Below the pieces are notes generated by a model. That model was not told the DNA's origin. It was given only the letters and a program-made list of their open reading frames with translations, and made no database searches. From an uncultured Bacteroidota bacterium (GTDB taxonomy: Bacteria; Bacteroidota; Bacteroidia; Bacteroidales; UBA932), in NCBI GenBank assembly GCA_937901965.1, contig CALGSW010000007.1, forward strand, positions 105,872-169,871: a stretch of DNA of 64,000 bases, in the 5' to 3' direction. A program made the translations under genes and the position numbers. Below, piece after piece: positions 17,906 to 26,006 of the stretch. How positions within the stretch are numbered: position 1 is the first letter of the stretch; every line of letters begins with the position of its first letter.

Positions 17906-19378
17906 ATGCGTAATATGATTAGTTATAAAATAATCTCTTTTTGTACGCTATCTGTATTATTGATTACATCATGTGTTAAATTCCCGGAGAGGCCGCCTGA
18001 AGTACCGCCTGAAATTCCAAAAGAGCCAGTTGAAGAACAGGTTTATATCTATGACTTTGGTAACGAAAGGCAGAATATTTTAGCCCAGATTACAATAAAT
18101 ACAGACGGGAGAGTAAATCTTGACCAGATTACTGCTGAAATACCTCCTCTTAAGTACAACAAATCATGGCTTTTCTTTCTTACTCAGGATGACTGTCATC
18201 ACGCTGCGTTTAGCTATACCTGGGCGGCTATTCACGGAAAGCCACTGTCAACTATAAATGATCCCAAAGAACTATATTATGATGTAGGCCACTTAAGGGC
18301 TGGAGATTTCCCCCCGGATACTATCTCTTTAGGCAAGACTCTTGGGAGTACAGACGGGACTGGCAAAGAGGTACGCTTTGCTTTCACAACCACTCTAGCG
18401 CCAGAGAATAATATGGATGCGGAGACGGATGTTAATGTTGGATTTAGAGAAAATTATTTCCGCTTCTATCGTAAAGAGCATTTAACATGGGATAGTGTTA
18501 TAGAGATTGTAAATACAGGTAATGGGATTGCTTTTCACAATATTAAAAAAGGGATTGAAGAAAATAATATTGATACCCTGCTAAGACACTTATCATTATC
18601 TCAAGAAATTATTAAAAAGAGACTTTCAGGCAGAGGTTGCAAGATATTAGCAGAACCAGACGGAAATAAATTATATTTAACTGCGTCAATGAGTTATCCC
18701 CCCATAAAGCTAATGACAGCTCAAGCAGAGGCTGAAAAACTATACCCTTTTAAGGAAAGCGGAAATTTGTACAAAAGAGTTCTCGAGAGGAAGGATTATT
18801 TGGATAAACAAGAGCCACTCAAGCTAATCAAAGATGCTGTTGAGAATGAGATGATTAAAGATAAGACTGAGAGATCTGCAATTCACTGGCTAGTTCACAG
18901 GACTGATATTTCTACTACGGCAAACTTTCTCCTTTGGTTAAATGATAAATATGGTAAGGATGGTGATAACTCGGTATGGTTTCCTTCTCTTGATGAGTAT
19001 TACGAGTACCACTATTACAGGAAAAACGCAACTATACAAAAAAGTGCAGAGAGTAACTCATATAATTTGACAATATTTATGCCTGCTGAGCAGTATTTTT
19101 ACTTTCCTTCAATAACAATTAACCTTAAAGGAATACAGGCAGAAAATATAATAGGTATTAATACAAGTAGCGAGATATCCGGTTTCTCTTTTGCAAACTA
19201 TGAAGATGGTATAATGATGAATATTGATTGCCGTAAATTTTTAGTAGAAAAAGCTCAATATTACGTAAAGCTCTACGAGAAAAATAAATCAAAGTCAAAT
19301 CACGCTGATGCTTTATACCACGTTAATATGTTAAAAGACTCTGAAATTAAAACTGGATTAATTGGCAGGCTTAAGTAG
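17906..19378 (+). CDS. Putative lipoprotein of unknown function (deacetylase-like strand)
   Basis: The 490-residue protein starts with a lipoprotein signal and lipobox (LLITSC), followed by a Pro/Glu-rich linker. At about residues 85-105 it has KSWLFFLTQDDCHHAAFSY, which recalls the first catalytic strand of polysaccharide deacetylases (TFDD). I could not see the other family motifs, so this is only a hint. It is probably anchored in a membrane facing the periplasm or surface. It is bounded by the marC terminator upstream and the rplC promoter downstream and appears to stand alone. I do not recognise a specific family. Confidence 0.6.
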   Translation: MRNMISYKIISFCTLSVLLITSCVKFPERPPEVPPEIPKEPVEEQVYIYDFGNERQNILAQITINTDGRVNLDQITAEIPPLKYNKSWLFFLTQDDCHHAAFSYTWAAIHGKPLSTINDPKELYYDVGHLRAGDFPPDTISLGKTLGSTDGTGKEVRFAFTTTLAPENNMDAETDVNVGFRENYFRFYRKEHLTWDSVIEIVNTGNGIAFHNIKKGIEENNIDTLLRHLSLSQEIIKKRLSGRGCKILAEPDGNKLYLTASMSYPPIKLMTAQAEAEKLYPFKESGNLYKRVLERKDYLDKQEPLKLIKDAVENEMIKDKTERSAIHWLVHRTDISTTANFLLWLNDKYGKDGDNSVWFPSLDEYYEYHYYRKNATIQKSAESNSYNLTIFMPAEQYFYFPSITINLKGIQAENIIGINTSSEISGFSFANYEDGIMMNIDCRKFLVEKAQYYVKLYEKNKSKSNHADALYHVNMLKDSEIKTGLIGRLK

Positions 19379-19424
19379 ACATTGATTACTATGTGAATAT
19401 CCTGTTGATATCTTGCTGTAAGCT

Positions 19425-19477
19425 ATTGCATTTTCAAGTTTTTATCGTATATTTGCAGCCCGCAAATTTTATGCGGG
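19425..19477 (+). promoter_or_regulatory. Promoter and leader hairpin of the ribosomal protein operon
   Basis: ATTG at 19425-19428 and TATATTTG at 19448-19455 are 19 bases apart and form a good Bacteroidota promoter. Right after it a hairpin, CCCGCA (19459-19464) with TGCGGG (19472-19477), would sit at the very 5' end of the transcript. It may stabilise the mRNA or take part in ribosomal-protein feedback; this is inference. Confidence 0.7.
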
Positions 19478-19513
19478 TTAGTAATTAATTATAATACACC
19501 AAATTAACAACCA

Positions 19514-20143
19514 ATGCCTGGATTAATTGGAAAGAAAATCGGAATGACATCCGTTTTCGGTGCCGATGGAAAAAACATTCCATGCACCGTTATTGAGGCT
19601 GGTCCGTGTGTTGTTACGCAAATTCGTACAGAAGAGAAAGATGGTTATGCCGCTGTACAGCTTGCCTATGACGAAAAGAAAGAAAAACACACCAGCGGAG
19701 GGCTTAAGGGCCATTTCAAAAAGGCAGACACCACACCTAAAAGAAAAGTTGTTGAATTCCCTATGGATTTCACAAAAGAGCTTCAACTAGGTGATACCGT
19801 AACCGTTTCAGATGTTTTTGCAAAGGAACCTCTGGAGTGGGTAGATGTAGTAGGAATATCTAAAGGTAAAGGATTCCAAGGAGTTGTGAAACGCCACGGA
19901 TTCGCAGGAGTAGGCGGAGCCACTCACGGTCAGCACAACAGACTTCGTGCGCCGGGTTCAATGGGTGCCTCATCTTGGCCTTCAAGAGTATTTAGAGGAA
20001 AGAGACTGGCCGGCCGTATGGGCGGTGACAAGGTAAAAATTCAGAACTTGAAAGTTATTAAGATTATTCCTGAGAATAATCTTCTTATAGTGAAGGGATC
20101 TGTTCCCGGAGCAAAAGGTTCATATGTAATCGTGGAGGATTAA
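19514..20143 (+). CDS. rplC: 50S ribosomal protein L3
   Basis: This 209-residue protein binds 23S rRNA near the peptidyl transferase centre. The N-terminus MPGLIGKKIGMTSVF is diagnostic. The conserved loop GFAGVGGATHGQHNRLRAPGS carries the Gln region methylated in many bacteria. It is the first gene of a seven-gene operon here. The usual first gene rpsJ (S10) is absent, and a promoter lies directly upstream. Confidence 0.98.
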   Translation: MPGLIGKKIGMTSVFGADGKNIPCTVIEAGPCVVTQIRTEEKDGYAAVQLAYDEKKEKHTSGGLKGHFKKADTTPKRKVVEFPMDFTKELQLGDTVTVSDVFAKEPLEWVDVVGISKGKGFQGVVKRHGFAGVGGATHGQHNRLRAPGSMGASSWPSRVFRGKRLAGRMGGDKVKIQNLKVIKIIPENNLLIVKGSVPGAKGSYVIVED

Positions 20144-20149
20144 GCGTCT

Positions 20150-20782
20150 ATGGAATTATCAGTTTACAAAACAGATGGATCTGAGTCAGGCAAGAAGGTG
20201 ACTCTTGATTCCGGTATCTTTGGCATTGAGCCGAACGATCACGCTATTTACCTTGATGTAAAACAGTATCTCGCTAATCAGCGCCAGGGTACTCATAAGA
20301 CCAAGGAGAAATGGGAAGTTGCATACAGTACTAAGAAAATTGTAAGACAAAAGGGGTCTGGCGGTGCTCGCCACGGCAGTATCAAGTCACCTACTTTTGT
20401 TGGAGGAGGAAGGGCTTTTGGTCCACAACCTCGCGATTACAGTTTCAAACTGAACAAAAAGCTCAAGCAGCTGGCAAGATTTTCTGCACTTTCATACAAA
20501 GTGAAGGAGAATGCTCTTACCATTGTAGAGTCATTCAATCTGGAGGCTCCTAAAACTAAAGAGATGATCAAAATTGTTAAGAACCTTAAGGTTAATGACA
20601 GAAAGATTCTCTTTGTGCTTTCTGAAAACTCAGAGAATATTTACATGTCTTCACGTAACCTGCAAAATGTTAAGGTTATCTCTGTAAACGAAATCAATAC
20701 CTATGATCTGGTTAACTCAACCAGCGTTGTATTTGTTGATGGTGTTCAGGATATCCTGCAGGCACAGTACGGACGCAAATAA
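20150..20782 (+). CDS. rplD: 50S ribosomal protein L4
   Basis: This 210-residue L4 shows the conserved internal loop KIVRQKGSGGARHGSIKSP that reaches into the exit tunnel. The flanking globular domain has FSALSYKVKENALTIVE. In E. coli L4 also represses the S10 operon; whether it does so here is unknown, but a leader hairpin precedes rplC. It starts 6 bp after rplC. Confidence 0.97.
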   Translation: MELSVYKTDGSESGKKVTLDSGIFGIEPNDHAIYLDVKQYLANQRQGTHKTKEKWEVAYSTKKIVRQKGSGGARHGSIKSPTFVGGGRAFGPQPRDYSFKLNKKLKQLARFSALSYKVKENALTIVESFNLEAPKTKEMIKIVKNLKVNDRKILFVLSENSENIYMSSRNLQNVKVISVNEINTYDLVNSTSVVFVDGVQDILQAQYGRK

Positions 20783-20793
20783 GCCGCATTGAA

Positions 20794-21084
20794 ATGGGAA
20801 TATTAATTAAGCCTATAGTAACAGAAAAAATGACGGTTCAAGGCGAAAAGTTGAATCGTTACGCATTTGAGGTTGACCGCGAAGCAAATAAGATAGAGAT
20901 CAAGGCTGCGGTTGAGGAGATGTATGGTGTAAAGGTATTGGATGTAAATACCGTTAATTACCACGGAAAGAAAAAGAGCCGCTTTACAAAGGCGGGAGTT
21001 TTGTCTGGTCGCGCTAATCACTTTAAAAAGGCGTACGTGACCCTGGCAGGTGAAGATAAGATTGATTTCTACAGTAACATATAA
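20794..21084 (+). CDS. rplW: 50S ribosomal protein L23
   Basis: This 96-residue protein lies near the ribosomal exit tunnel and is a docking site for trigger factor and SRP. It starts with IKPIVTEKMT, has RYAFEVDREANKIEIKAAVE, and ends with a basic segment. It sits 11 bp after rplD in standard operon order. Confidence 0.96.
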   Translation: MGILIKPIVTEKMTVQGEKLNRYAFEVDREANKIEIKAAVEEMYGVKVLDVNTVNYHGKKKSRFTKAGVLSGRANHFKKAYVTLAGEDKIDFYSNI

Positions 21085-21089
21085 TTTCT

Positions 21090-21914
21090 ATGGCAATACG
21101 CAAATTCAAGCCGGCAACTCCCGGCACAAGACATAAGGCAATAAGCGCATTTGACGAGATTACATGTTCTACACCGGAGAAATCACTCCTTGAGCCACTT
21201 CGTAAGAGTGGCGGTCGTAACGGACAGGGTAAAATGACTATGCGCTACATTGGTGGCGGTCACAAAAGAATGTATCGTGTAATCGACTTCTTACGTGATA
21301 AAGACAAATACACAGCCACTGTAAAGACAATAGAATACGATCCAAACAGAAGTGCACGCATTGCACTTGTTATTTATGGAGACGGAGAAAAACGCTATAT
21401 TTTAGCTCCTAACGGAATTAAAGTTGGTCAGGTGATTGCATCGGGTCCCGGAGTTGCTCCGGAGCTTGGTAACACTCTCCCTCTATCAGAAATTCCACTT
21501 GGTACACTTGTTCACAATATTGAACTTCGCCCCGGACAGGGAGCTGCAATGGCAAGAAGTGCCGGAGCATACGCTCAGTTGCTGGCCCGCGAAGGTGATC
21601 ATGCTATTCTTAAGCTCCCTTCAGGTGAGACAAGAATGGTACTCACAGCATGTCGTGCAACAGTAGGTACAGTGTCTAACCCAGACCACAATCTGGAATC
21701 GGATGGGAAAGCCGGACGTAAACGCTGGCTAGGTCGCAGACCACGTACTCGTGGTGTTGTGATGAACCCTGTTGATCACCCTATGGGAGGTGGTGAAGGT
21801 AGAGCATCCGGCGGACACCCTCGTTCAAGAAAAGGTATACCGGCTAAGGGTTACAAGACACGTGATCCTAAGAAGACTACCAAGAAATTCATAGTTGAAA
21901 GAAGGAAAAAATAA
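21090..21914 (+). CDS. rplB: 50S ribosomal protein L2
   Basis: This 274-residue protein is required for subunit joining and peptidyl transfer. Visible markers are KFKPATPGTRHKA at the N-terminus, GGGHKRMYRVIDF, and the C-terminal VMNPVDHPMGGGEG loop with the conserved functional His. Length is standard. Spacing to rplW is 5 bp. Confidence 0.98.
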   Translation: MAIRKFKPATPGTRHKAISAFDEITCSTPEKSLLEPLRKSGGRNGQGKMTMRYIGGGHKRMYRVIDFLRDKDKYTATVKTIEYDPNRSARIALVIYGDGEKRYILAPNGIKVGQVIASGPGVAPELGNTLPLSEIPLGTLVHNIELRPGQGAAMARSAGAYAQLLAREGDHAILKLPSGETRMVLTACRATVGTVSNPDHNLESDGKAGRKRWLGRRPRTRGVVMNPVDHPMGGGEGRASGGHPRSRKGIPAKGYKTRDPKKTTKKFIVERRKK

Positions 21915-21933
21915 CGGAATAAACTGAAAGAGT

Positions 21934-22197
21934 ATGAGTCGTTCATTAAAAAAAGGTCCTTATATTCAGGCTGCTCTTGAGAAGAGAGTATTGGCCATGA
22001 ATGAAGCAGGCAAAAAAGAGGTTATCAAGACCTGGTCAAGAGCCAGCATGATTTCACCCGACTTTGTGGGCCACACCATTGCAGTTCATAACGGAAACAA
22101 GTTTATTCCGGTTTATGTTACAGAGAACATGGTAGGCCACAAGCTCGGCGAGTTCGCACCCACCAGAACCTTTAAAGGTCACTCTGGTAATCGCTAA
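21934..22197 (+). CDS. rpsS: 30S ribosomal protein S19
   Basis: This 87-residue protein of the 30S head contacts S13. MSRSLKKGPYI and the VGHKLGEFAPTRTFKGHSG motif are diagnostic. It follows rplB in the normal S10-operon order. Confidence 0.97.
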   Translation: MSRSLKKGPYIQAALEKRVLAMNEAGKKEVIKTWSRASMISPDFVGHTIAVHNGNKFIPVYVTENMVGHKLGEFAPTRTFKGHSGNR

Positions 22198-22224
22198 TTA
22201 ATTAATGTGTAAATAACCACAATA

Positions 22225-22650
22225 ATGGGAGCTAGAAAAAGAGAAGCAGCCGAAAGGCATAAAGAAATAAGGAAGCAGACAGCTATTGCCAAGCTGAATG
22301 ACGTTCCTACCTCACCAAGGAAGATGCGCCTTGTGGCTGACATCATCAGAGGTGTAGAGGTAAACCGCGCCTTGGATATACTGAAGTATACCAAGAAGGA
22401 GGCATCTGTTCGTTTGGAGAAACTTCTTCGTTCTGCAATTGCAAACTGGGAGTCAAAAAACGAAGCAGAGCGCAAAGAACTTGAAAATGGAAACATTTGT
22501 GTTCAGTCAATCATGGTTGGACAAGGTCGTTCACTAAAGCGTATAAGAACTGCGCCGCAAGGTCGTGCAGCAAGAATTCGCAAGCGTTCAAACCACGTTA
22601 CCATAGTACTTGGAAAGAAGAAAAGTAAAACCGTAAAAGAGGAGCAATAA
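22225..22650 (+). CDS. rplV: 50S ribosomal protein L22
   Basis: This 141-residue protein has a tunnel-lining beta-hairpin. It shows VPTSPRKMRLVADIIRG, RLEKLLRSAIANWE and the hairpin segment LKRIRTAPQGRAARIRKRSN, where macrolide-resistance changes occur in other bacteria. The stop is 2 bp before rpsC. Confidence 0.96.
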   Translation: MGARKREAAERHKEIRKQTAIAKLNDVPTSPRKMRLVADIIRGVEVNRALDILKYTKKEASVRLEKLLRSAIANWESKNEAERKELENGNICVQSIMVGQGRSLKRIRTAPQGRAARIRKRSNHVTIVLGKKKSKTVKEEQ

Positions 22651-22651
22651 G

Positions 22652-23464
22652 ATGGGACAAAAAACAAATCCTATATCAAACCGACTTGGTATCATCCGTG
22701 GCTGGGACTCTAACTGGTACGGTGGAACTGACTACGCAGGCAAGATCCTTGAAGATGCTAAGATTCGTGAGTATCTGAACGCCCGCCTTGCAAAGGCTTC
22801 ACTCTCAAGAATAGTTATTGAGAGAACTCTCAAGCTAATTACTGTAACTATCCATACAGCCCGTCCAGGTATTATTATAGGAAAGGGAGGTCAGGAGGTT
22901 GACAAGCTTAAAGAGGAGTTGAAGAATATCTCAAACAAAGAGGTTCAAATCAATATCTACGAAGTAAAAAGACCTGAACTTGACGCAAATATTGTAGCAA
23001 ACAATATTGCACGTCAGGTTGAAGGACGTGTTTCATATCGTCGTGCCATCAAGATGGCAATGGCTTCAACAATGAGAATGGGTGCTGAAGGAATTAAGGT
23101 TCTGATCAGCGGTCGTCTTGGCGGAGCTGAAATGGCGAGAAGAGAACTTTATAAAGAGGGCAGAACACCTCTTCATACTTTCCGTGCAGATATTGACTAC
23201 GCACATGCAGAGGCTCACACTAAAGTGGGTGTTCTTGGTGTGAAAGTATGGATCTGTAATGGTGAGGTTTACGGAAAGAGAGACCTTTCTCCTAACGTTG
23301 GCATGGCTGCAAATGCATCATCTGCTCAAGGTGGACATCAGGGTGGCAGAAACGAGCGTCGCGGAGGCGGTGATCGTAGAGGCGGTCGTGGTGGCGACAG
23401 AGGAAGAGGACGCTCCGGTAACTCTCGTGGACCACGTCAGCAAAGAGAGGGTGGCGAGAACTAA
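22652..23464 (+). CDS. rpsC: 30S ribosomal protein S3 with Gly/Arg-rich tail
   Basis: This 270-residue S3 helps form the mRNA entry channel. The KH domain (RPGIIIGKGGQEVDKL) and the C-terminal domain (GRLGGAEMARRE, RADIDYAHAEA) are complete. A low-complexity tail of about 45 residues rich in Gly, Arg and Gln (NERRGGGDRRGGRGGDRGRG) extends beyond the E. coli end. Bacteroidota S3 proteins often have basic tails, but this RGG-like one is long. It is the last gene of the operon; rplP and rpmC, which normally follow, are replaced by a terminator. Confidence 0.97.
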   Translation: MGQKTNPISNRLGIIRGWDSNWYGGTDYAGKILEDAKIREYLNARLAKASLSRIVIERTLKLITVTIHTARPGIIIGKGGQEVDKLKEELKNISNKEVQINIYEVKRPELDANIVANNIARQVEGRVSYRRAIKMAMASTMRMGAEGIKVLISGRLGGAEMARRELYKEGRTPLHTFRADIDYAHAEAHTKVGVLGVKVWICNGEVYGKRDLSPNVGMAANASSAQGGHQGGRNERRGGGDRRGGRGGDRGRGRSGNSRGPRQQREGGEN

Positions 23465-23484
23465 CCTCTTGTTTAATACATTAA

Positions 23485-23525
23485 AAAGATTGAGATGATT
23501 TTATCCATCTCAATCTTTTTTTTTA
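23485..23525 (+). terminator. Strong terminator ending the ribosomal operon
   Basis: A 13-bp perfect stem (AAAGATTGAGATG at 23485-23497 with CATCTCAATCTTT) is followed by a run of T residues. An A-run precedes the stem, so it may also serve the convergent histidine kinase gene. Confidence 0.92.
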
Positions 23526-23528
23526 TTA

Positions 23529-25211
23529 TTAAAAGGGAATGGTAAAATAGAATGACGACCCTTTCCCCGGTTCGCTTTCAAGCCATATTTTTCCTCCGAG
23601 TGCCTCTGCATAGGCTTTAGAAATAGATAAGCCAAGGCCTGTTCCCTCATAATGTTTTGAAATGGAATCATCAGCCTGTATAAACCTTTCAAAAACGGCA
23701 GAGTGTCTCTCCTGAGCTATACCTATTCCTGTGTCAGTTACATTGAACTGTAAGTAGTTATCACGCTTTGTATATCCAAAAGTTATTGATCCCTTATGAG
23801 TGTATTTAGAGGCATTCTTTAGTAAGTTTATAAGAATAGCATAAAGTTTATCTCTGTCAGTAAAAATATCAGAGTCGTCACTAAGCCCGAGATTGCACTT
23901 AAATTCAATTCCTTTGCCCTCGATTTCATGTTTAAAGAACTCATAAATATGGCTCATAAGATCATTGATCCTGAAGTGGGCAGGAAGTATCTTTATTTGT
24001 CCAGCATCAATAATTGAGATATTAATCAGATCATTAATTATGCTAAGCATTCTTTTGCCGCTCTCCTCTATTATCTGTATGTAATCTCTTTTATCCTCTT
24101 CAGAAATACCAGGTTCAGACAGAAGAGCTGCAAAACCCATAATCCCATTCATAGGGGTCCTTATTTCATGGCTGACATTAGCAAGAAAAGCAGATTTTAA
24201 ACGGTCGCCCTCTTCCGCCATCTTTTTAGCAGATATTAACTCCTCCTTCTGCCTGAAGTGTTCCGAAAGCAGTTTACCAACTTTTGTATATTCATTAGAT
24301 GCAGATTTCAAATTTACCAAACCTTCGGCATCTTCGTTTTCTATACAAATAATCAGATTTTTCAGCGGATTAATGCCCCATTTGATTACCGCAAACATGT
24401 AAAGTCCCAGTATAACCAGCAGGCTCAGAGAGAGCAGAAGTACAATATTAAATGTACTATCCCTATATCTTTTAAGAATTTGACTCTCTCTTGTAAATAT
24501 AATTGAACCAACAGAACTGCCATCCCATCCTTCAAGATTATGAACAGAAGATATTGAATAAGGTCCGGCTGATTCATTATGGTTTGTTAAATGGCTAAAT
24601 CTTACATTAGATCCGCTAAGCGTTGAAAGCTCATTTTCAAGGTTATTATCCCATTTTTTGCAAACAAAAAGATAACCCGACGGAGGTGTTGAATTGTGAG
24701 AAGGGTCTGCCGTAGGATGCACAGAGGCTCCATAAACACGAAAAAGACCCTTATCAGTGTTTACATAAAAAGAGACCAGGGCCGTGTCTCTAAAGAGCTT
24801 AAGTGCAGCTTCTGGTATAATTGTTATATTGAGAGTGCTGTCAGATGAAGCTTCATGAACAAGTTTATTCTCTGTATTGTAAACAGAGACATAATCAAGT
24901 CTGAAAGAGGAGATAATAGTTGAGATATTACTTTTAAACCAATCTGGATCCTCTTTGCTCACAGCTTGGGCAAATTCATCCCAATATGTGTAATCCCAGG
25001 CGACTTGACTCATAGAGCTGCCCATAAGTTTAATCATTGCTTCACTCTCTTGCTTGAGCTGATTACGATTACCCTCTGTTATAAGATTGTACTCCTTTGT
25101 CTTCATTGAGGAGGTGACTATAATAACAACAGTAAGGAAGACAATTACAATTATGAGAAGTGTTCCAAAAACAGAATATATGCTATATCTCTTTCTCATT
25201 ATATATTTCAA
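23529..25211 (-). CDS. Membrane sensor histidine kinase with CHASE4-like domain
   Basis: The 560-residue kinase has a first transmembrane helix (about 11-33) and an extracytoplasmic domain with the CHASE4-like motif WDYTYWDEFAQAV. A second helix lies around 255-280, then a linker and HisKA with the phospho-acceptor at His348 (SHEIRTPMNG). HATPase_c shows NLLKNASKY, DTGIGI and GTGLGLSISKA. There is no receiver domain and no response regulator nearby, so the partner is unknown. It overlaps the upstream outer-membrane protein gene by 4 bp (ATGA), so the two are probably translationally coupled. Confidence 0.9.
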   Translation of the reverse strand: MKYIMRKRYSIYSVFGTLLIIVIVFLTVVIIVTSSMKTKEYNLITEGNRNQLKQESEAMIKLMGSSMSQVAWDYTYWDEFAQAVSKEDPDWFKSNISTIISSFRLDYVSVYNTENKLVHEASSDSTLNITIIPEAALKLFRDTALVSFYVNTDKGLFRVYGASVHPTADPSHNSTPPSGYLFVCKKWDNNLENELSTLSGSNVRFSHLTNHNESAGPYSISSVHNLEGWDGSSVGSIIFTRESQILKRYRDSTFNIVLLLSLSLLVILGLYMFAVIKWGINPLKNLIICIENEDAEGLVNLKSASNEYTKVGKLLSEHFRQKEELISAKKMAEEGDRLKSAFLANVSHEIRTPMNGIMGFAALLSEPGISEEDKRDYIQIIEESGKRMLSIINDLINISIIDAGQIKILPAHFRINDLMSHIYEFFKHEIEGKGIEFKCNLGLSDDSDIFTDRDKLYAILINLLKNASKYTHKGSITFGYTKRDNYLQFNVTDTGIGIAQERHSAVFERFIQADDSISKHYEGTGLGLSISKAYAEALGGKIWLESEPGKGSSFYFTIPF

Positions 25212-25927
25212 TTATTATAAAGACTTAAGCCCACAGTAAAGAAGATATTTTTTGCAACAGGATTTGTGACTAAACTTAAAATAAGGTCAAGAGAGGTTCC
25301 CTTAAAAACAGAGAGTGACTGGATAAATGACACCCCGATATTTACAAATCCTCTTTTTTCTGCATAGTAATTTCCTTTTGCCTGGTAACCTGTAAAAAGT
25401 AAAAACTCAGAATTATTGTAAGGAATACAATATTGCATCTCAATATAGATGCTTTTTGAGTAGTCCGAACCGTAAAAAAGCCACCCTCCTGAGAGACTAA
25501 GAGGGAAATCTTCACCACCTGAGAGAGTCATAATTCCTTCAATCATGTGTGATGTACTCTCTTTTCTATAGTCTGAGAATCCTTTTAATCCCGTCTTTTC
25601 TGATGACCAGTAGTCCCAAAGTTCAAGGGTTATAAATCCCAGCGATTTTGAGACGAACAGGTTTACCTCTTTATATGCGTTTGTTAAATTATATGATCCA
25701 AAATAGCCGGCAGAGAAGCCACTGTAGGATGCAGAAAATCCGGGCTGAAAAGCAGGACCGGGTCCTAAATCAGTTCCGCGCCAAATATATCTGCTCAGTA
25801 AATCTGCATTTAAAGAGAGTGATAAATGATTTTCTGATCTTGTCTGTGCGCTGACTTTCACAAAAAAAATCAAAACAATTATCAGAAGAAGGATATTGAA
25901 TGCAGCGGTTCTCTTTGTGCAGGGCAT
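25208..25927 (-). CDS. Putative outer-membrane beta-barrel protein (TorF-like)
   Basis: The 239-residue protein has a signal peptide (hydrophobic core to about residue 27, ending VSAQ) and repeated amphipathic strands with alternating aromatic residues. The segment LLSRYIWRGTDLGPGPAFQPGF recalls the TorF/Gcw_chp family of putative porins. Channel function and ligand are unknown. Its gene is upstream of and overlaps the histidine kinase gene, which suggests that the pair acts together, perhaps with this protein admitting or sensing a signal. Confidence 0.65.
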   Translation of the reverse strand: MPCTKRTAAFNILLLIIVLIFFVKVSAQTRSENHLSLSLNADLLSRYIWRGTDLGPGPAFQPGFSASYSGFSAGYFGSYNLTNAYKEVNLFVSKSLGFITLELWDYWSSEKTGLKGFSDYRKESTSHMIEGIMTLSGGEDFPLSLSGGWLFYGSDYSKSIYIEMQYCIPYNNSEFLLFTGYQAKGNYYAEKRGFVNIGVSFIQSLSVFKGTSLDLILSLVTNPVAKNIFFTVGLSLYNN

Positions 25928-26006
25928 ATGATTTTATTCGCTAAGCAAATGTAGTAATATTTACACTACTTTTTTGTACTTTTGCTAATCATATAACCCC
26001 TTTATC

